Shown in pieces: positions 8,507 to 18,118 of a stretch of 64,000 bases of DNA; the stretch's first letter is position 1; every line of letters begins with the position of its first letter. This DNA comes from Limnohabitans sp. 2KL-1. Its GTDB lineage: Bacteria; Pseudomonadota; Gammaproteobacteria; Burkholderiales; Burkholderiaceae_C. The DNA is taken from NCBI RefSeq assembly GCF_003063435.1, contig NZ_NESL01000001.1, forward strand, positions 899,792 to 963,791. Reading direction: 5' to 3'. The position numbers were made by a program, and so were the translations under genes. The notes beneath the pieces were generated by a model. That model worked only from the letters and a program-made list of their open reading frames with translations. It ran no database searches and was not told where the DNA came from.

Positions 8507-9505
8507 ATGAAAAGAAGACATTTTTGGATGACAGGTGCGGCTTTGGCCAGTGCAGCGCTTTGGCCAGAAGCGCGCTTGCTGGCGCAACAGGCGCAGGACT
8601 TCATTGAAGGCCCGGCTGTGGCCGATATCCCGGCTCGGCAGTTGTCGCCGCATGTCTGGATGATTTTCTCGCCCGATGGTTTCCCCACACCCGAAAACCG
8701 CGGCATGATGTCCAACGTGATTTTTGTGGTGACTTCGGCGGGCGTGGTGGTGCTCGATTCGGGGGCTTCATTGCAAATCGGCCAGATGGCGATCCGCATG
8801 ATCCGCAAGGTCACCGACAAGCCGGTCGTTGCCGTTTTCAACAGCCACTACCACGGCGATCACTGGCTGGGCAACCACGCCTTTGTCAAAGCCTTTGGTC
8901 AGCAACTGCCCATTTACGCCTTGCCTTCGACCATTGAAAAGCTCAAAGGCACCGAGGGCAATCTGTGGCGCAGCCTGATGGAGCGCTGGACCAACCAGTC
9001 CAGTCTGGGCACTGAGGTGGTGTTGCCCAACACCGCCGTCCAGCATGGTCAGCGCATTCAGTTTGGCGACGTGACTTTGCGCATGCACCATTACGGTACG
9101 GCCCATACCCCTTCTGATTTGTGTGTGGAGGTGGTGCAGGACAAACTCACTGCCGTGGGCGACATCGCCATGACCAACCGCATCGCCAACATGGATGAAG
9201 GCTCTTATTTGGGTACGTTCAAATATTACAAAGATTTGACGGCTGCAACAGGCGATCAGTTGTGGGCACCCGGCCACGGGGAGCCGCGCAAAGACCTGTT
9301 GAAAACCTACGGCGAATTCATGGCGGGCATTTGGGAGCCTTGCCTGCAAGCCGTCAAAGACGGCCGAGGCGAGGCGCAAGCCAAGACGCAGGTGCTGAAA
9401 GACCCGCGTGTGCAAGCGCGTGCCAAAACCATGCAGGGCTTTGACGGCAATATCGGCAAGTACATCAGTCTGGCTTTTCTTGAAGCTGAAAATGAGGCTT
9501 TTTAA
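8507..9505 (+). CDS. SoxH-like metallo-beta-lactamase-fold hydrolase
   Basis: Exported MBL-fold hydrolase of the SoxH type often found beside sox genes. The N-terminus MKRRHFWMTGAALASAALW has a twin-arginine-like signal; the ATG at 8507 was chosen because the signal begins there. The zinc motif HYHGDH sits in FNSHYHGDHWLGNH, with later ligand regions TAHTPSDLCVEV, AVGDIAMTN and APGHGEPR. A role in the Sox pathway is inferred only from position; SoxH is not required for the core cycle in characterised systems. 78 bp downstream of soxB, same strand. Confidence 0.8.
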   Translation: MKRRHFWMTGAALASAALWPEARLLAQQAQDFIEGPAVADIPARQLSPHVWMIFSPDGFPTPENRGMMSNVIFVVTSAGVVVLDSGASLQIGQMAIRMIRKVTDKPVVAVFNSHYHGDHWLGNHAFVKAFGQQLPIYALPSTIEKLKGTEGNLWRSLMERWTNQSSLGTEVVLPNTAVQHGQRIQFGDVTLRMHHYGTAHTPSDLCVEVVQDKLTAVGDIAMTNRIANMDEGSYLGTFKYYKDLTAATGDQLWAPGHGEPRKDLLKTYGEFMAGIWEPCLQAVKDGRGEAQAKTQVLKDPRVQARAKTMQGFDGNIGKYISLAFLEAENEAF

Positions 9506-9554
9506 GAAGGTTCACGCACGAACTGACTGACGTGGCATGGGTTAGAGTGCACGC

Positions 9555-10500
9555 ATGAATCGAAGAGACGCAACGGGTCGTATCATCGCCATCGCAGCTT
9601 GGGGCATGGCCGCACAGACAGGTTTGTCTGCCTGGGCTCAGAATCCCAAAATATCCCGCTTGGTCATAGTTGGCGGCGCAGAAGACCGTTTGCAGGATCG
9701 CCTCATTTTGCGCAAATATGTCGACTACTGTGGTGGCCTGAGGGCCCGTGTCCGCGTCATCACGGCTGCCAGTGGAGACCCCGAGGGGGTTTGGTCCAGT
9801 TACCAAAATGCGTTCAGGTCCTTGGGTGTCGAAGATGTTCAGCGACTGGCCATCGATGACCGTGGCAGCGCCCATGCACCAGGGCTGCATGCCGAAATCA
9901 TGCACGCCGATGGCATTTTCATCAGTGGGGGGGATCAGTCCAAGCTGATGGACACTTTGTGGGACACCCCTGCCTATCAGGCTTTGCACCAGTCCTTTCA
10001 CTTGAACCGATGCTGCATTGGCGGCACCAGTGCTGGCGCTGCTGTGATGTCACGCCACATGATCGCGCAGGGGCCTGCCGTGCTTCGACCCAGCAAAGAG
10101 GCCGTGGACACCGATATCGGTCTGGGCTTGCTGTCGCAGGCGGTGGTGGATCAACACTTTTCGGAGCGCAGACGGTTGGCCCGGTTGTTGTCAACCTTGG
10201 CCATGCGTCCGGATTTGTTGGGGGGTCGGTATCGACGAAGACACCGCCTTGGTGATCGAAAACGGCGTGGCCATTGAAGTCATTGGCAAAGGCAGCGTGA
10301 CCTTGGTGGACCCATCTCAGATGCAGTCGAATGTGGATGAGCTCGAGACCCTGGAACAAATTGAAATGCTGGGTGTTCAGTTGCATTTGCTGCCTGCAGG
10401 GCATCGGTACAGTGTGCAATCTGTAGGGCAAAGTGCACGTTCTGCAGCCTTGCGACAAGCCATCTTGCGCCTGGTGGCTTTGGGTCCCATTCGGGGGTGA
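9555..10500 (+). pseudogene. Cyanophycinase-like peptidase (S51), interrupted by a poly-G frameshift
   Basis: Peptidase family S51, the family of cyanophycinase, which degrades the cyanophycin storage polymer. An export signal (to about residue 28, AWAQ) is followed by the glycine-rich LVIVGGAED and the nucleophile motif IGGTSAGAAVMS (catalytic serine). After RPDLLG the frame is lost in a run of six Gs (10220-10225). With five Gs it would continue as VGIDEDTALVIENG and through the C-terminal domain to 10500, restoring a normal protein of about 314 aa. As read, the first piece stops at 10277. It may be a real pseudogene, a slippage-prone on/off tract or a sequencing error. Confidence 0.75.
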
Positions 10501-10523
10501 TCCTGCGTGTGCGGATTCAGGTT

Positions 10524-10598
10524 TGGTGCCCCCGACAGGAATCGAACCTGTATCACTCCCTTAGGAGGGGAGAGTTCTATCCATTGAACTACGGTGGC
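10524..10598 (-). tRNA. tRNA-Arg (anticodon CCU)
   Basis: On the minus strand a full cloverleaf can be drawn: D-arm AGTTCAATGGATAGAACT, anticodon stem CTCCC/GGGAG with loop CTCCTAA (anticodon CCU, decoding AGG), T-arm ACAGG TTCGATT CCTGT, discriminator A and encoded CCA. The acceptor stem GCCACCG / CGGGGGC carries one A-G mismatch at the fourth pair. It stands alone between the cyanophycinase and the histidine kinase. Confidence 0.93.
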
Positions 10599-10644
10599 GA
10601 GGCTTGCATTTTACGGGCAATGGCGGCATCCAAAATCCAGATGA

Positions 10645-12822
10645 ATGACATTCGCAGATGAGCATGCAACGTTCAAGCCCAATGCCAGCAGGTGGCCGTG
10701 GTTTCACACCTTGTTTGCTGTGATCGAACGACAGGACAAAGGATACTTGTTGCCCGATGCCGATGTGTTTGTCTTGTGGAACAATCACACAATGCTGCAT
10801 TTCATGCTCAAAATTCTGCAAAGCTTGCTCAAATTTCCTGAATCGAGAGAGGCTCCAGACTTTGAGTTTTCACCTTTCGGTGTGGTGCACGTCGACGCGA
10901 AAACGGGGCAATTCAAACGCGTCAACACGGTTTTCGCCAAGCTGATGGGGCGAACGGTTGCGCAATTGCTGTCCATTTCATGGATGGACTTGTCGCAACT
11001 TGGCGCGGCAACGGGTCTGTCCGACGAGATCCGGCTTTTTGCTGATGAACGGAACGGGGACCCTTTGCGCATGCCGCCTGTTGAGGCTTGGGTGCAAAAA
11101 CTCTCCACACCAGACGGCAGCCAGGTTGTCGTTGAGGTGTCTTTTTTGACTCGGGTTCAAGGCCCTCAGGACACGACACTCTGGGTCTTGATTGTGAAAG
11201 ACATTGCCAGCAGACTGGAGGCGCAAACCCGTTTACAGGTCAGTGAGCAGAGGCATCGGGTTCTGGCCGACAGTGCCCGTGATGTCATTTGGAGCATGAG
11301 TCCGATGGGTGAGATCACCTATGTGAGTCCGGCCGTGGAAAAGCTGCGGGGCGTGACGCCTGCCGAAGCCATGCAAATGCCACTGAACGAAACACTCACC
11401 CCTGAATCTGCTGCCGTATCGATGCAGTACTTTCAGGAAGTGGGGCAGGCTTTGCAGCAGGGGCGAACCCCCCAAAGTTTTCAAGGTGAACTGGAATACT
11501 ACCGCAAGGACGGGTCTACTTTTTGGACAGAGTGTTTGTCGTTTCCATTGATGGATTCCAATGGGGGTTTGGTTGAAATTCTCGGGGTGACCCGCGATAT
11601 CAGTGAGCGAAAACACTACGAAGAGAGCCTGCGTCAGGCGCGCATCCAGGCCGAAAAAGCCAACATGGCCAAGACCCGTTTTCTGGGCCACATCAGCCAC
11701 GAGATCCGCACGCCCATGAGCGCCATCATGGCGTTGACCGACTTGCTGTTGCGCAGCGACATCCATGCTCAACAGCGGGAATGGCTCCAGCAATCACAGG
11801 ATGCGGGCCATCTTTTGCTGGACATGATCAACGACATCCTTGATTTGTCCAAGATGGAAAGTGGCCAACTGGTGTTGGCGCGCCAAGTCTTCGACCTGAG
11901 CACGGTGTTGCAGCAAGTCAGTGACCTGGTGGCTCCCGCGTGTGCTCGCAAGGGCTTGGATTTTCGGGTGGTGCTTGAGGCGGGTTTGCCTGACAAGTGG
12001 ATGGGGGACGCATCGAGGTTGACGCAAGCTTTGATGAATTTGGTGAGCAATGCGGTCAAATTCACGGATCAGGGGCATGTGCTTGTGCGGGTTGAGCGCC
12101 TGGACAGGGATGCCGACTGGGAGCGTTTGCGCTTCACGGTGCAGGATTCAGGCATCGGTCTGGACCCGGCTATACAGATCGATGTGTTTGAGGGCTTTGA
12201 GCGAGCGGACAGCGAACAAGCCCAGCGACTTGGGGGCATGGGGCTGGGGCTCACCTTGTGCAAGCGCTTGGCACGGTTGATGGGGGGCGATGTCGGCGTT
12301 GAGTCCATGCCGGAGCAGGGCGCGTCCTTTTGGTTTACCGTGCGTTTGCAGGTGGGCACGGATGACATCCACCCGGGTGCGGGTTTGACGTCCTCTGGGG
12401 TGAGTGATGAGGTGTTGGCTGGTCGGCGTATTTTGGTGGTGGACGACAACGGCTCCATTCGGGACATCGTCAGGCAACTCCTGCAGATGGGCCATGTGCA
12501 AGTAGATACGGCCGAAAATGGCTTGATCGCCTTGGAGATGCTGCAAAAAGCGTCTTATGACCTGGTGTTGATGGACCTGCAAATGCCCGTGATGGGGGGG
12601 CTGGAGGCGACCCGCCGGATCCGGCAAATCCCCGCACTGCACAAGCTGCCGGTTGTGGCCTTGACGGCCGGGGGTTTTGCCAGCGATCTGGACACATGGA
12701 AGGCTTTGGGCCTGACCGATTATTTGAGCAAGCCTTTCGATTACAAAAAATTGTTGGCAGTGCTCAACCGGCATTTGCCAGCTTCATCGGCTTCATCGAC
12801 TTCGTTGCAAGAGGACGCCTGA
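10645..12822 (+). CDS. Hybrid sensor histidine kinase with two PAS domains and a receiver
   Basis: Cytoplasmic-looking hybrid kinase of 725 aa with no transmembrane segments. Order: divergent N-terminus, PAS-like domain (about 75-190), PAS/PAC domain (about 205-325, ending LGVTRDISERKHYEESL), HisKA with phospho-acceptor H352 (FLGHISHEIRTPMSAI), HATPase with N-box LMNLVSNAVKF and G-boxes DSGIGLDP and GMGLGLTLCK, and a receiver domain (VVDDN, acceptor D644 in LMDLQMPVMGG, KPF near the end). The start is uncertain; ATG at 10645 gives extra weakly conserved residues and an internal ATG at about 10792 is possible. No response regulator lies nearby, so the partner and signal are unknown. Confidence 0.88.
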   Translation: MTFADEHATFKPNASRWPWFHTLFAVIERQDKGYLLPDADVFVLWNNHTMLHFMLKILQSLLKFPESREAPDFEFSPFGVVHVDAKTGQFKRVNTVFAKLMGRTVAQLLSISWMDLSQLGAATGLSDEIRLFADERNGDPLRMPPVEAWVQKLSTPDGSQVVVEVSFLTRVQGPQDTTLWVLIVKDIASRLEAQTRLQVSEQRHRVLADSARDVIWSMSPMGEITYVSPAVEKLRGVTPAEAMQMPLNETLTPESAAVSMQYFQEVGQALQQGRTPQSFQGELEYYRKDGSTFWTECLSFPLMDSNGGLVEILGVTRDISERKHYEESLRQARIQAEKANMAKTRFLGHISHEIRTPMSAIMALTDLLLRSDIHAQQREWLQQSQDAGHLLLDMINDILDLSKMESGQLVLARQVFDLSTVLQQVSDLVAPACARKGLDFRVVLEAGLPDKWMGDASRLTQALMNLVSNAVKFTDQGHVLVRVERLDRDADWERLRFTVQDSGIGLDPAIQIDVFEGFERADSEQAQRLGGMGLGLTLCKRLARLMGGDVGVESMPEQGASFWFTVRLQVGTDDIHPGAGLTSSGVSDEVLAGRRILVVDDNGSIRDIVRQLLQMGHVQVDTAENGLIALEMLQKASYDLVLMDLQMPVMGGLEATRRIRQIPALHKLPVVALTAGGFASDLDTWKALGLTDYLSKPFDYKKLLAVLNRHLPASSASSTSLQEDA

Positions 12823-12838
12823 GCCCTTGCCGTGAAGT

Positions 12839-13831
12839 TCATGGATGGGGCACCTCTTTGCTTTTGAAGACCCAGTGCGCGGAACGTTCGGGCGCACCGG
12901 TGACCCGACGGCCCTGGAAAAAAACCTGCAAACCTGGCCAATTGGCACTGTGCACCAAAAAAGGTGGTGCGCCGTAGACGCTGCGTGCAGATCCTGCCCC
13001 GAGTTGCAGCCTGGTCAATTTGTTTTGATGGTCCCGAACGCAAAGGGCAACGTCTTGCTGGGCCACAAAATGGATGTAATTGCCCGCCTTGATGGGATCA
13101 TGAGACTCATGGATGGCACTGCTTTGAATTTGCTGGACATCGCAGTCTGCTTTTGAATTTTGGCCAGCCGCTGCACCGCTTGGGTTGGGGGTGCCCGTTT
13201 TCAGTGCCTCTGGTGAAGCACTCAGCGGCAAAGTCAGCGAAGCCATGGTTGCCGCTGATACGGTATCCAGGCGGTTATGGGCCGGTCCAGTTTGTTGCGC
13301 CACAAGTGTCAGGTTCAGCAGGGGTTGAGCCCCTGTTGTGCGCGCGCCCGCGTCCGGCGCAGGGCGTAATTCAGACCAGCGTGCCTGTGACACGGTCCAC
13401 GTCACAAGGCAAAGCACCAAAAGTGCGCCCGCCCATTTGGGTTCGATGTTCAGGCCTTTGCCCTTGAACAGCCGCAAGGAGAACGATGACGCGCCCATGG
13501 GGGCGGGTGTGGCGAGTAGGTGAGGTGCGCTCAACAGCGGCTGTGCGGATGCGCATTTCGTTGGCATCTCTGTGGCCAATTCGGCGGCCTGCTCATGTGC
13601 AGACGCGGGTTGCACGATGGCGTGCCCCAATTTTTTCAGCAATTTGTTACCGGTGTTGGCCTTGATCTGTTCGTTGTAAAACAGGCCTTCCCCTTGGCCT
13701 TCGAGCTCATGCAGTTGGGTCAGGGAAATCGCATTCATGCGAGCGAACACCAGATCGTCCAGGTTGGCACTTTCTCTCAAGTTGCGCAGCAAGTGTGCAT
13801 CTTCAGAACGCCAGATGGGGGTGTGCATCAT
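12839..13831 (-). CDS. RodZ-like helix-turn-helix / DUF4115 membrane protein
   Basis: Bitopic inner-membrane protein with RodZ-like architecture. The N-terminal cytoplasmic Cro-like helix-turn-helix (LLRNLRESANLDDLVFARMN, then ISLTQLHELEG) is followed by one transmembrane helix (WAGALLVLCLVTWTVSQA) and a low-complexity periplasmic linker. The C-terminal domain is of DUF4115 type (QDVALCVRDHQNKLTRLQL ... GAPPFLVHSANWPGLQVFFQ). RodZ links MreB to the cell-wall machinery; here the HTH is diverged, so it may be a paralogue. ATG at 13831 (MMHTPIWRS) was chosen over a TTG at 13900. It converges with the histidine kinase. Confidence 0.65.
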   Translation of the reverse strand: MMHTPIWRSEDAHLLRNLRESANLDDLVFARMNAISLTQLHELEGQGEGLFYNEQIKANTGNKLLKKLGHAIVQPASAHEQAAELATEMPTKCASAQPLLSAPHLLATPAPMGASSFSLRLFKGKGLNIEPKWAGALLVLCLVTWTVSQARWSELRPAPDAGARTTGAQPLLNLTLVAQQTGPAHNRLDTVSAATMASLTLPLSASPEALKTGTPNPSGAAAGQNSKADCDVQQIQSSAIHESHDPIKAGNYIHFVAQQDVALCVRDHQNKLTRLQLGAGSARSVYGAPPFLVHSANWPGLQVFFQGRRVTGAPERSAHWVFKSKEVPHP

Positions 13832-14203
13832 GATGGGATGTTCTCGCAGGGTTTGTCGGTTGGCTGGGGAATGTTCGGGCACGGATTCAAGCGGGCCCAA
13901 GTCATGGGGACAGCTTGTGCATCCATGGTGACCACGGTGTCATCTTGATCTGGGGGGGTGTTCGGCAGGCTTCGCAGGGCATGAAAGTTTGGAGTCTGTA
14001 AATTTGGAGGCACACATCGATGCGCTTGATTGAATATTTTATGGTTACTTTTGGATTATTCAAATCCTGAGTTTCACCCATACCAATCAAGACCCTGAGG
14101 CGACCAGAATGCTTGCAGCCAGGAATTGGCAGGGTGGATGGCGAGGACCGTCACACAAGCTGTGCGCGCTTGCTGAACTCATGCCGAATGGCGGCTGGTG
14201 CGC
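13832..14203. other. Intergenic region without a recognisable gene
   Basis: About 370 bp between the RodZ-like gene and the 3' end of tamB. It includes an AT-rich patch (about 14025-14065) that could hold the promoter for the RodZ-like gene. I see no RNA gene, conserved ORF or clear terminator. Confidence 0.4.
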
Positions 14204-17200
14204 TCAGTCCTTGCGGATGGTGAAGATCAGGTCCAGTGCGCTTTGTTGGCCTGCTTGAGCGCGCAAGGTCAGGCGTTGCGACAAGTCGTAAAAAATGTAG
14301 AGACTGCCAAAGGTACCGCTCAGACTGGTTTCGTAGGCGAGGTAAAAGTCCTTGGACAGGCGCTTTCCCAAGGTGATGGCCGCGCCTGTTGCGGTGGTGT
14401 CCGAGCGGCTACCGCTGGCCAGGGAAATCTCGTCCAGTCCGAGGCTGCTGGCCAGTTCGCCGCTGAGGGTTTTGCCATTGCCGCCCAACAAAACCAGGGC
14501 CGCTTGCTGCAGCACTGCCGACTCTGCACCGCCACTGGCGGCCGATCGGCCCAGGACCAGCCAGGCCAATTTGTCCGCATCGGGCATGTCGGGCTCTGCG
14601 TACAAGCGGATGCGCGGCAGCAAAGCCGTTCCCGTGACTTGGACGCCGACACTCTGAGACAAATTGGGCCGCAAGGCAATGATGTCCAGGCTGGGGTTGT
14701 CATATGGACCGTTGAAGCGCAACACGCCCGTCTCAATGGTCAATTGCTGACCATAAGCTTTGTAGCGTCCGCCTTCGGTGCGCACTTGCCCTGTCAAGCG
14801 TGGCTGGCCCCGGGTGGCTGCGTTGCTCACCAATTGAACTTGGCCACCGAGGCGGGTGTTGAGGCCTTGCCCCCGAACCAGAAAGTCGGGACCCAGGTCG
14901 AGCATGACGCGCACATCGGGCACGCCCAGCCAGGAAGCAGGGGCCTGGCCTTTCAAAGCGGCATCTCCCGTCGGGATGTCTCCAGAGCTTGGTCTGACGA
15001 CCAGCACGTCGCTGCCCAGGCTGGGGGTGCTGTCGTCGGGCAAGATGAACAAGGCTTGGTCGGCTTTGACCAAGCCTCGAACCAGCAATTGGCCTTTGTC
15101 AATTTGAGCTGTGACATCCCCGGAAATGGCCAAACGACGGTCAGCCCGGTTGCTCACGCGCAGCGCTTTGGCCTCCATCTGAAGGGTCATTCTGGCTGCA
15201 CTCAAAGGGCTTGTGCTGCTGCCTGGCGTGGCACGGCCAGTAGGGGCAAAACTGATTTCTCCGCGCGCTTGCAATTCACCGCCTTGCGCGCCTGCACCCC
15301 GCAAGCTCAGGCGCTCCAAGATCAGCTCCTGTGCTTGCAGCCGCGCTTGCAATTGTCCTTGGCTGAATTCGATGCCTTGCACAGCGGATCGAACCGCCAG
15401 GTTGTCTGCTTGCAGACGACCTTGCCATTGAGGTTGGGTGCGCGTACCGGACAGGTCAAACTGCGCATCGAGTGTGCCTTGTACCCGCCAGCCCGGCGGG
15501 GCCAGAACGGACCATGCACCCACCTTGGGCAAGCGGGCTTGAACCTTGCCGCTGAGGGGAGCCTGTTCAGACCATTGCCAGCCTTCAGTCGTCTGCGCCA
15601 GTCTGCTTTGCAGTTGGGCCTGTATCTGGCCTAGGTGTTCGCTGTCCCAGCTCAGTTCGGTTTGTATGTTTTCATTGTGTATGCGCAAGAGCGCACGGGC
15701 TTCGCGTAAACCTGCAGGCCAGCGTTGTCCGGCGGCGTTCTCGGTGTGGATCAGCAAATCTCCCCGACTGCGTTGAACCGATGCGGTCACGCTCAGGTCT
15801 TGGTCCATCTGCACTTGTATTTGGCCTTGCAGCATCACGTCGTTTTGAACGTCTGTGTTGGCCCATACGGTCAGCCAGCTCAGGGGCAGATCCTGCCAGC
15901 GGGCGGCCCCTTGCGCGCGTGCCGGACGTCCGGGGCCGGGGGCCGTCCAGGCACCCGCTTCGCCCAGCAACTGGGCGGTGCCGGGGGTGGGGCCCTGAAC
16001 TTGCCAAGTGGTCGGCCCCCAACTCAGGTGAGGCTCCAAGTCGCTCAAGTGGGCTTGCCAGGCCCAGGCTTGTTTCAATTCGAGAAGCCAGGAGCTGGTT
16101 GGCTCGGTGCCTGGCGCAGCAGGCATGGGGGCTTTGGGATTTTGAGAAGTGAGCTTCAGGCGGTCGATCTGGCCTTGCCAATCGTGGCTTTTCATGTCGC
16201 CCCGGTTGGCGCTCCAGTGGGTTTGCAGTTCTGCGCTTTGAGCGCCCTGGCCGATGCGAGCTTGCAGCTGAGCCTGCAAAGACCGGGGCGTGCCTTGCAG
16301 TTGCAACTGAGTTTGCGTGATGAACCAGGGTGACTGTTGGGGCCTTTGCCATTCGACGCGGGGCAATTGGAGCTGCAGCGTCAGTGGCGCATCGGCTTGG
16401 GCATAGCCACCTTCCCATCGCGCAGCCAGGACCCCTGGCCCGGAGGCTTTGAATGGTTTGAGTGAGGCGCCCCAACCGGGCCAGCTTTGCAGCCAGGTCA
16501 AACTTTGGGCGGCGTCCTGCACATCCATGTCCAATGTGCCTTGCCCGTTGAGCGGGGCCAGCGTGCCTTGGCCATGCGCTTTGAGCCCGGGTAAGGTCAC
16601 GGCAAAACGGCCTTGCGCAGAAAGCTTGGCGGGGTGAAGTTTGAATTGCGCCTCCAGTGAGGCTTGGGCTGCGTCGATTTTCAATGAGGCAATGTCCCAT
16701 TCGTCACCTTGCCATTGCCCTTGTAGATGCAAGCGCTCCCATGACGGTCGGCCGGCCGTCGTGGTGGGGCGTTTCGATGCGAACGACCCCTTGCCTGGCA
16801 GGTCTTGTGTGGTCAGATCGGCCTGTATGGCGATGCGGTCCAGGGCGACTGATTGGGCTTGCAGCCGCCCTTGCATCGGCGGCCCGGCCATGGCGCTGTG
16901 CATCTGCGCAGGCACCAATCCGCTGACATCGAGCAAACCTGTCCAGCCCAGCAGCGTTTGCTGACCTTGCCCCTGTACCTGTCCGCTTGCCAATTCGGCT
17001 TGCAGTTGCTGGACTTGCCACAAACCCAGGTGGTGACGCGCACGCACCCTCAATTGCGACACGGGCAGGCGTGCCTGATCCCATGGGCCGGGCGTGAGGT
17101 TGGTCAGTTGCGCATCGAGCAGCCAGGCGTCACCCTCGGGTTTCACGTTGGATTGCCCGTTCAGGCGGGTCTGTGGTGCCCCCGGCCACAGCGGTGCCAA

Positions 17201-18118
17201 ATCCAAGGCCTGCCATTGCGCTTGCGCTTGAACGACTGGCTGTTTTTGCCAGGGCCGAATCAGGGCTTGCAGGTCGAGATGGGGGGCGTCTTGCGCTCGC
17301 GTGGATGTGCTCTCTTTCAAGCTCGGTGCCAATTTCGGTGCCAATTGGGCCGTGACCGAGAGTTCGGCCTGCATCCCTGACAAAGTGCCTTGTACCGTCG
17401 ACTGCAGCGCGAGCTGTGTCGCGGCGTTTCGGTCAGTGCTTGGGGTTTGCACCTGTCCTTGCAAGCCGATGTTCAAGGCCATCGGGGCTGCTGCTTGTAA
17501 CCGGGCTTGGAGGGTGTACTGACCCTTGGCCAGCGTCAGCGAGTTGACGTGCAGACTGTGTTCATGACCATCGTAAGCATAGTCTGCTTGAACATGGGAC
17601 AACATCAGCGTCGTGGCACCTTTCCAGGTCATCTGCTGGATTTGCAAGGACATTTGGACTGGCAAGGGCAGCTTGAGCGAGCTGAGTGCGGTCATGTGCT
17701 GTGGTGGCCGCTGGTCTTCGATGTTCAGCGCTTCCAGGTGGATGCTGCGCACTGGCCAAGGCTGACGCCACAGCAAGGACCAGTCGAGTGCGATGTGGGC
17801 ACCACGCGCTTCGACCTGCAAACCCTGACTTTGCCAGCGCAGCAGACCCAGTTGTCCACCTTCGCGCAAGTTGCCTTGCACATCTGCGCTGCTCAGTTGC
17901 TGACCAGCAGGCAAGGACCAAGCCAGCACCTGAAGCACCGTGCGCAGTGACCCCGCACTGCCAGACCAGACCCACAAAGCACAGGCCATGCTCAACAGGA
18001 GCAAGGGGCCCCACAGCGCGGACAAGGCCAGGGCGAACAACGAACGCAAGCGTTTGCCGATACGCCGGTGAAGCGGCACAGGTCCGGGCAGGGCAGGCGT
18101 GTCGGCGGGTGTGTTCAA
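14204..18118 (-). CDS. tamB: TamB, translocation and assembly module inner-membrane component
   Basis: Large AsmA/TamB-type protein (about 1304 aa) anchored in the inner membrane and spanning the periplasm. It works with TamA in outer-membrane protein assembly and/or lipid transfer. One N-terminal membrane anchor (LFALALSALWGPLLLLSMAC) precedes a long beta-rich repetitive body. The C-terminal DUF490 domain is clear (GLDEISLASGSRSDTT, LGKRLSKDFYLAYETSLSG, ending FTIRKD). The start is set at TTG 18118, which overlaps the tamA stop (TTGA); there is no better start after the tamA barrel. It is the last gene of a six-gene overlapping operon. Confidence 0.9.
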   Translation of the reverse strand: MNTPADTPALPGPVPLHRRIGKRLRSLFALALSALWGPLLLLSMACALWVWSGSAGSLRTVLQVLAWSLPAGQQLSSADVQGNLREGGQLGLLRWQSQGLQVEARGAHIALDWSLLWRQPWPVRSIHLEALNIEDQRPPQHMTALSSLKLPLPVQMSLQIQQMTWKGATTLMLSHVQADYAYDGHEHSLHVNSLTLAKGQYTLQARLQAAAPMALNIGLQGQVQTPSTDRNAATQLALQSTVQGTLSGMQAELSVTAQLAPKLAPSLKESTSTRAQDAPHLDLQALIRPWQKQPVVQAQAQWQALDLAPLWPGAPQTRLNGQSNVKPEGDAWLLDAQLTNLTPGPWDQARLPVSQLRVRARHHLGLWQVQQLQAELASGQVQGQGQQTLLGWTGLLDVSGLVPAQMHSAMAGPPMQGRLQAQSVALDRIAIQADLTTQDLPGKGSFASKRPTTTAGRPSWERLHLQGQWQGDEWDIASLKIDAAQASLEAQFKLHPAKLSAQGRFAVTLPGLKAHGQGTLAPLNGQGTLDMDVQDAAQSLTWLQSWPGWGASLKPFKASGPGVLAARWEGGYAQADAPLTLQLQLPRVEWQRPQQSPWFITQTQLQLQGTPRSLQAQLQARIGQGAQSAELQTHWSANRGDMKSHDWQGQIDRLKLTSQNPKAPMPAAPGTEPTSSWLLELKQAWAWQAHLSDLEPHLSWGPTTWQVQGPTPGTAQLLGEAGAWTAPGPGRPARAQGAARWQDLPLSWLTVWANTDVQNDVMLQGQIQVQMDQDLSVTASVQRSRGDLLIHTENAAGQRWPAGLREARALLRIHNENIQTELSWDSEHLGQIQAQLQSRLAQTTEGWQWSEQAPLSGKVQARLPKVGAWSVLAPPGWRVQGTLDAQFDLSGTRTQPQWQGRLQADNLAVRSAVQGIEFSQGQLQARLQAQELILERLSLRGAGAQGGELQARGEISFAPTGRATPGSSTSPLSAARMTLQMEAKALRVSNRADRRLAISGDVTAQIDKGQLLVRGLVKADQALFILPDDSTPSLGSDVLVVRPSSGDIPTGDAALKGQAPASWLGVPDVRVMLDLGPDFLVRGQGLNTRLGGQVQLVSNAATRGQPRLTGQVRTEGGRYKAYGQQLTIETGVLRFNGPYDNPSLDIIALRPNLSQSVGVQVTGTALLPRIRLYAEPDMPDADKLAWLVLGRSAASGGAESAVLQQAALVLLGGNGKTLSGELASSLGLDEISLASGSRSDTTATGAAITLGKRLSKDFYLAYETSLSGTFGSLYIFYDLSQRLTLRAQAGQQSALDLIFTIRKD

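Noticed and set aside
6677..8653. A 658-codon open frame on the strand opposite soxB
   Set aside because: Mirror of a well-conserved SoxB frame; the translation is His/Arg-rich without family features, typical antisense shadow in GC-rich DNA. The same applies to the long antisense frames at 27719-29395 and 38979-40970.
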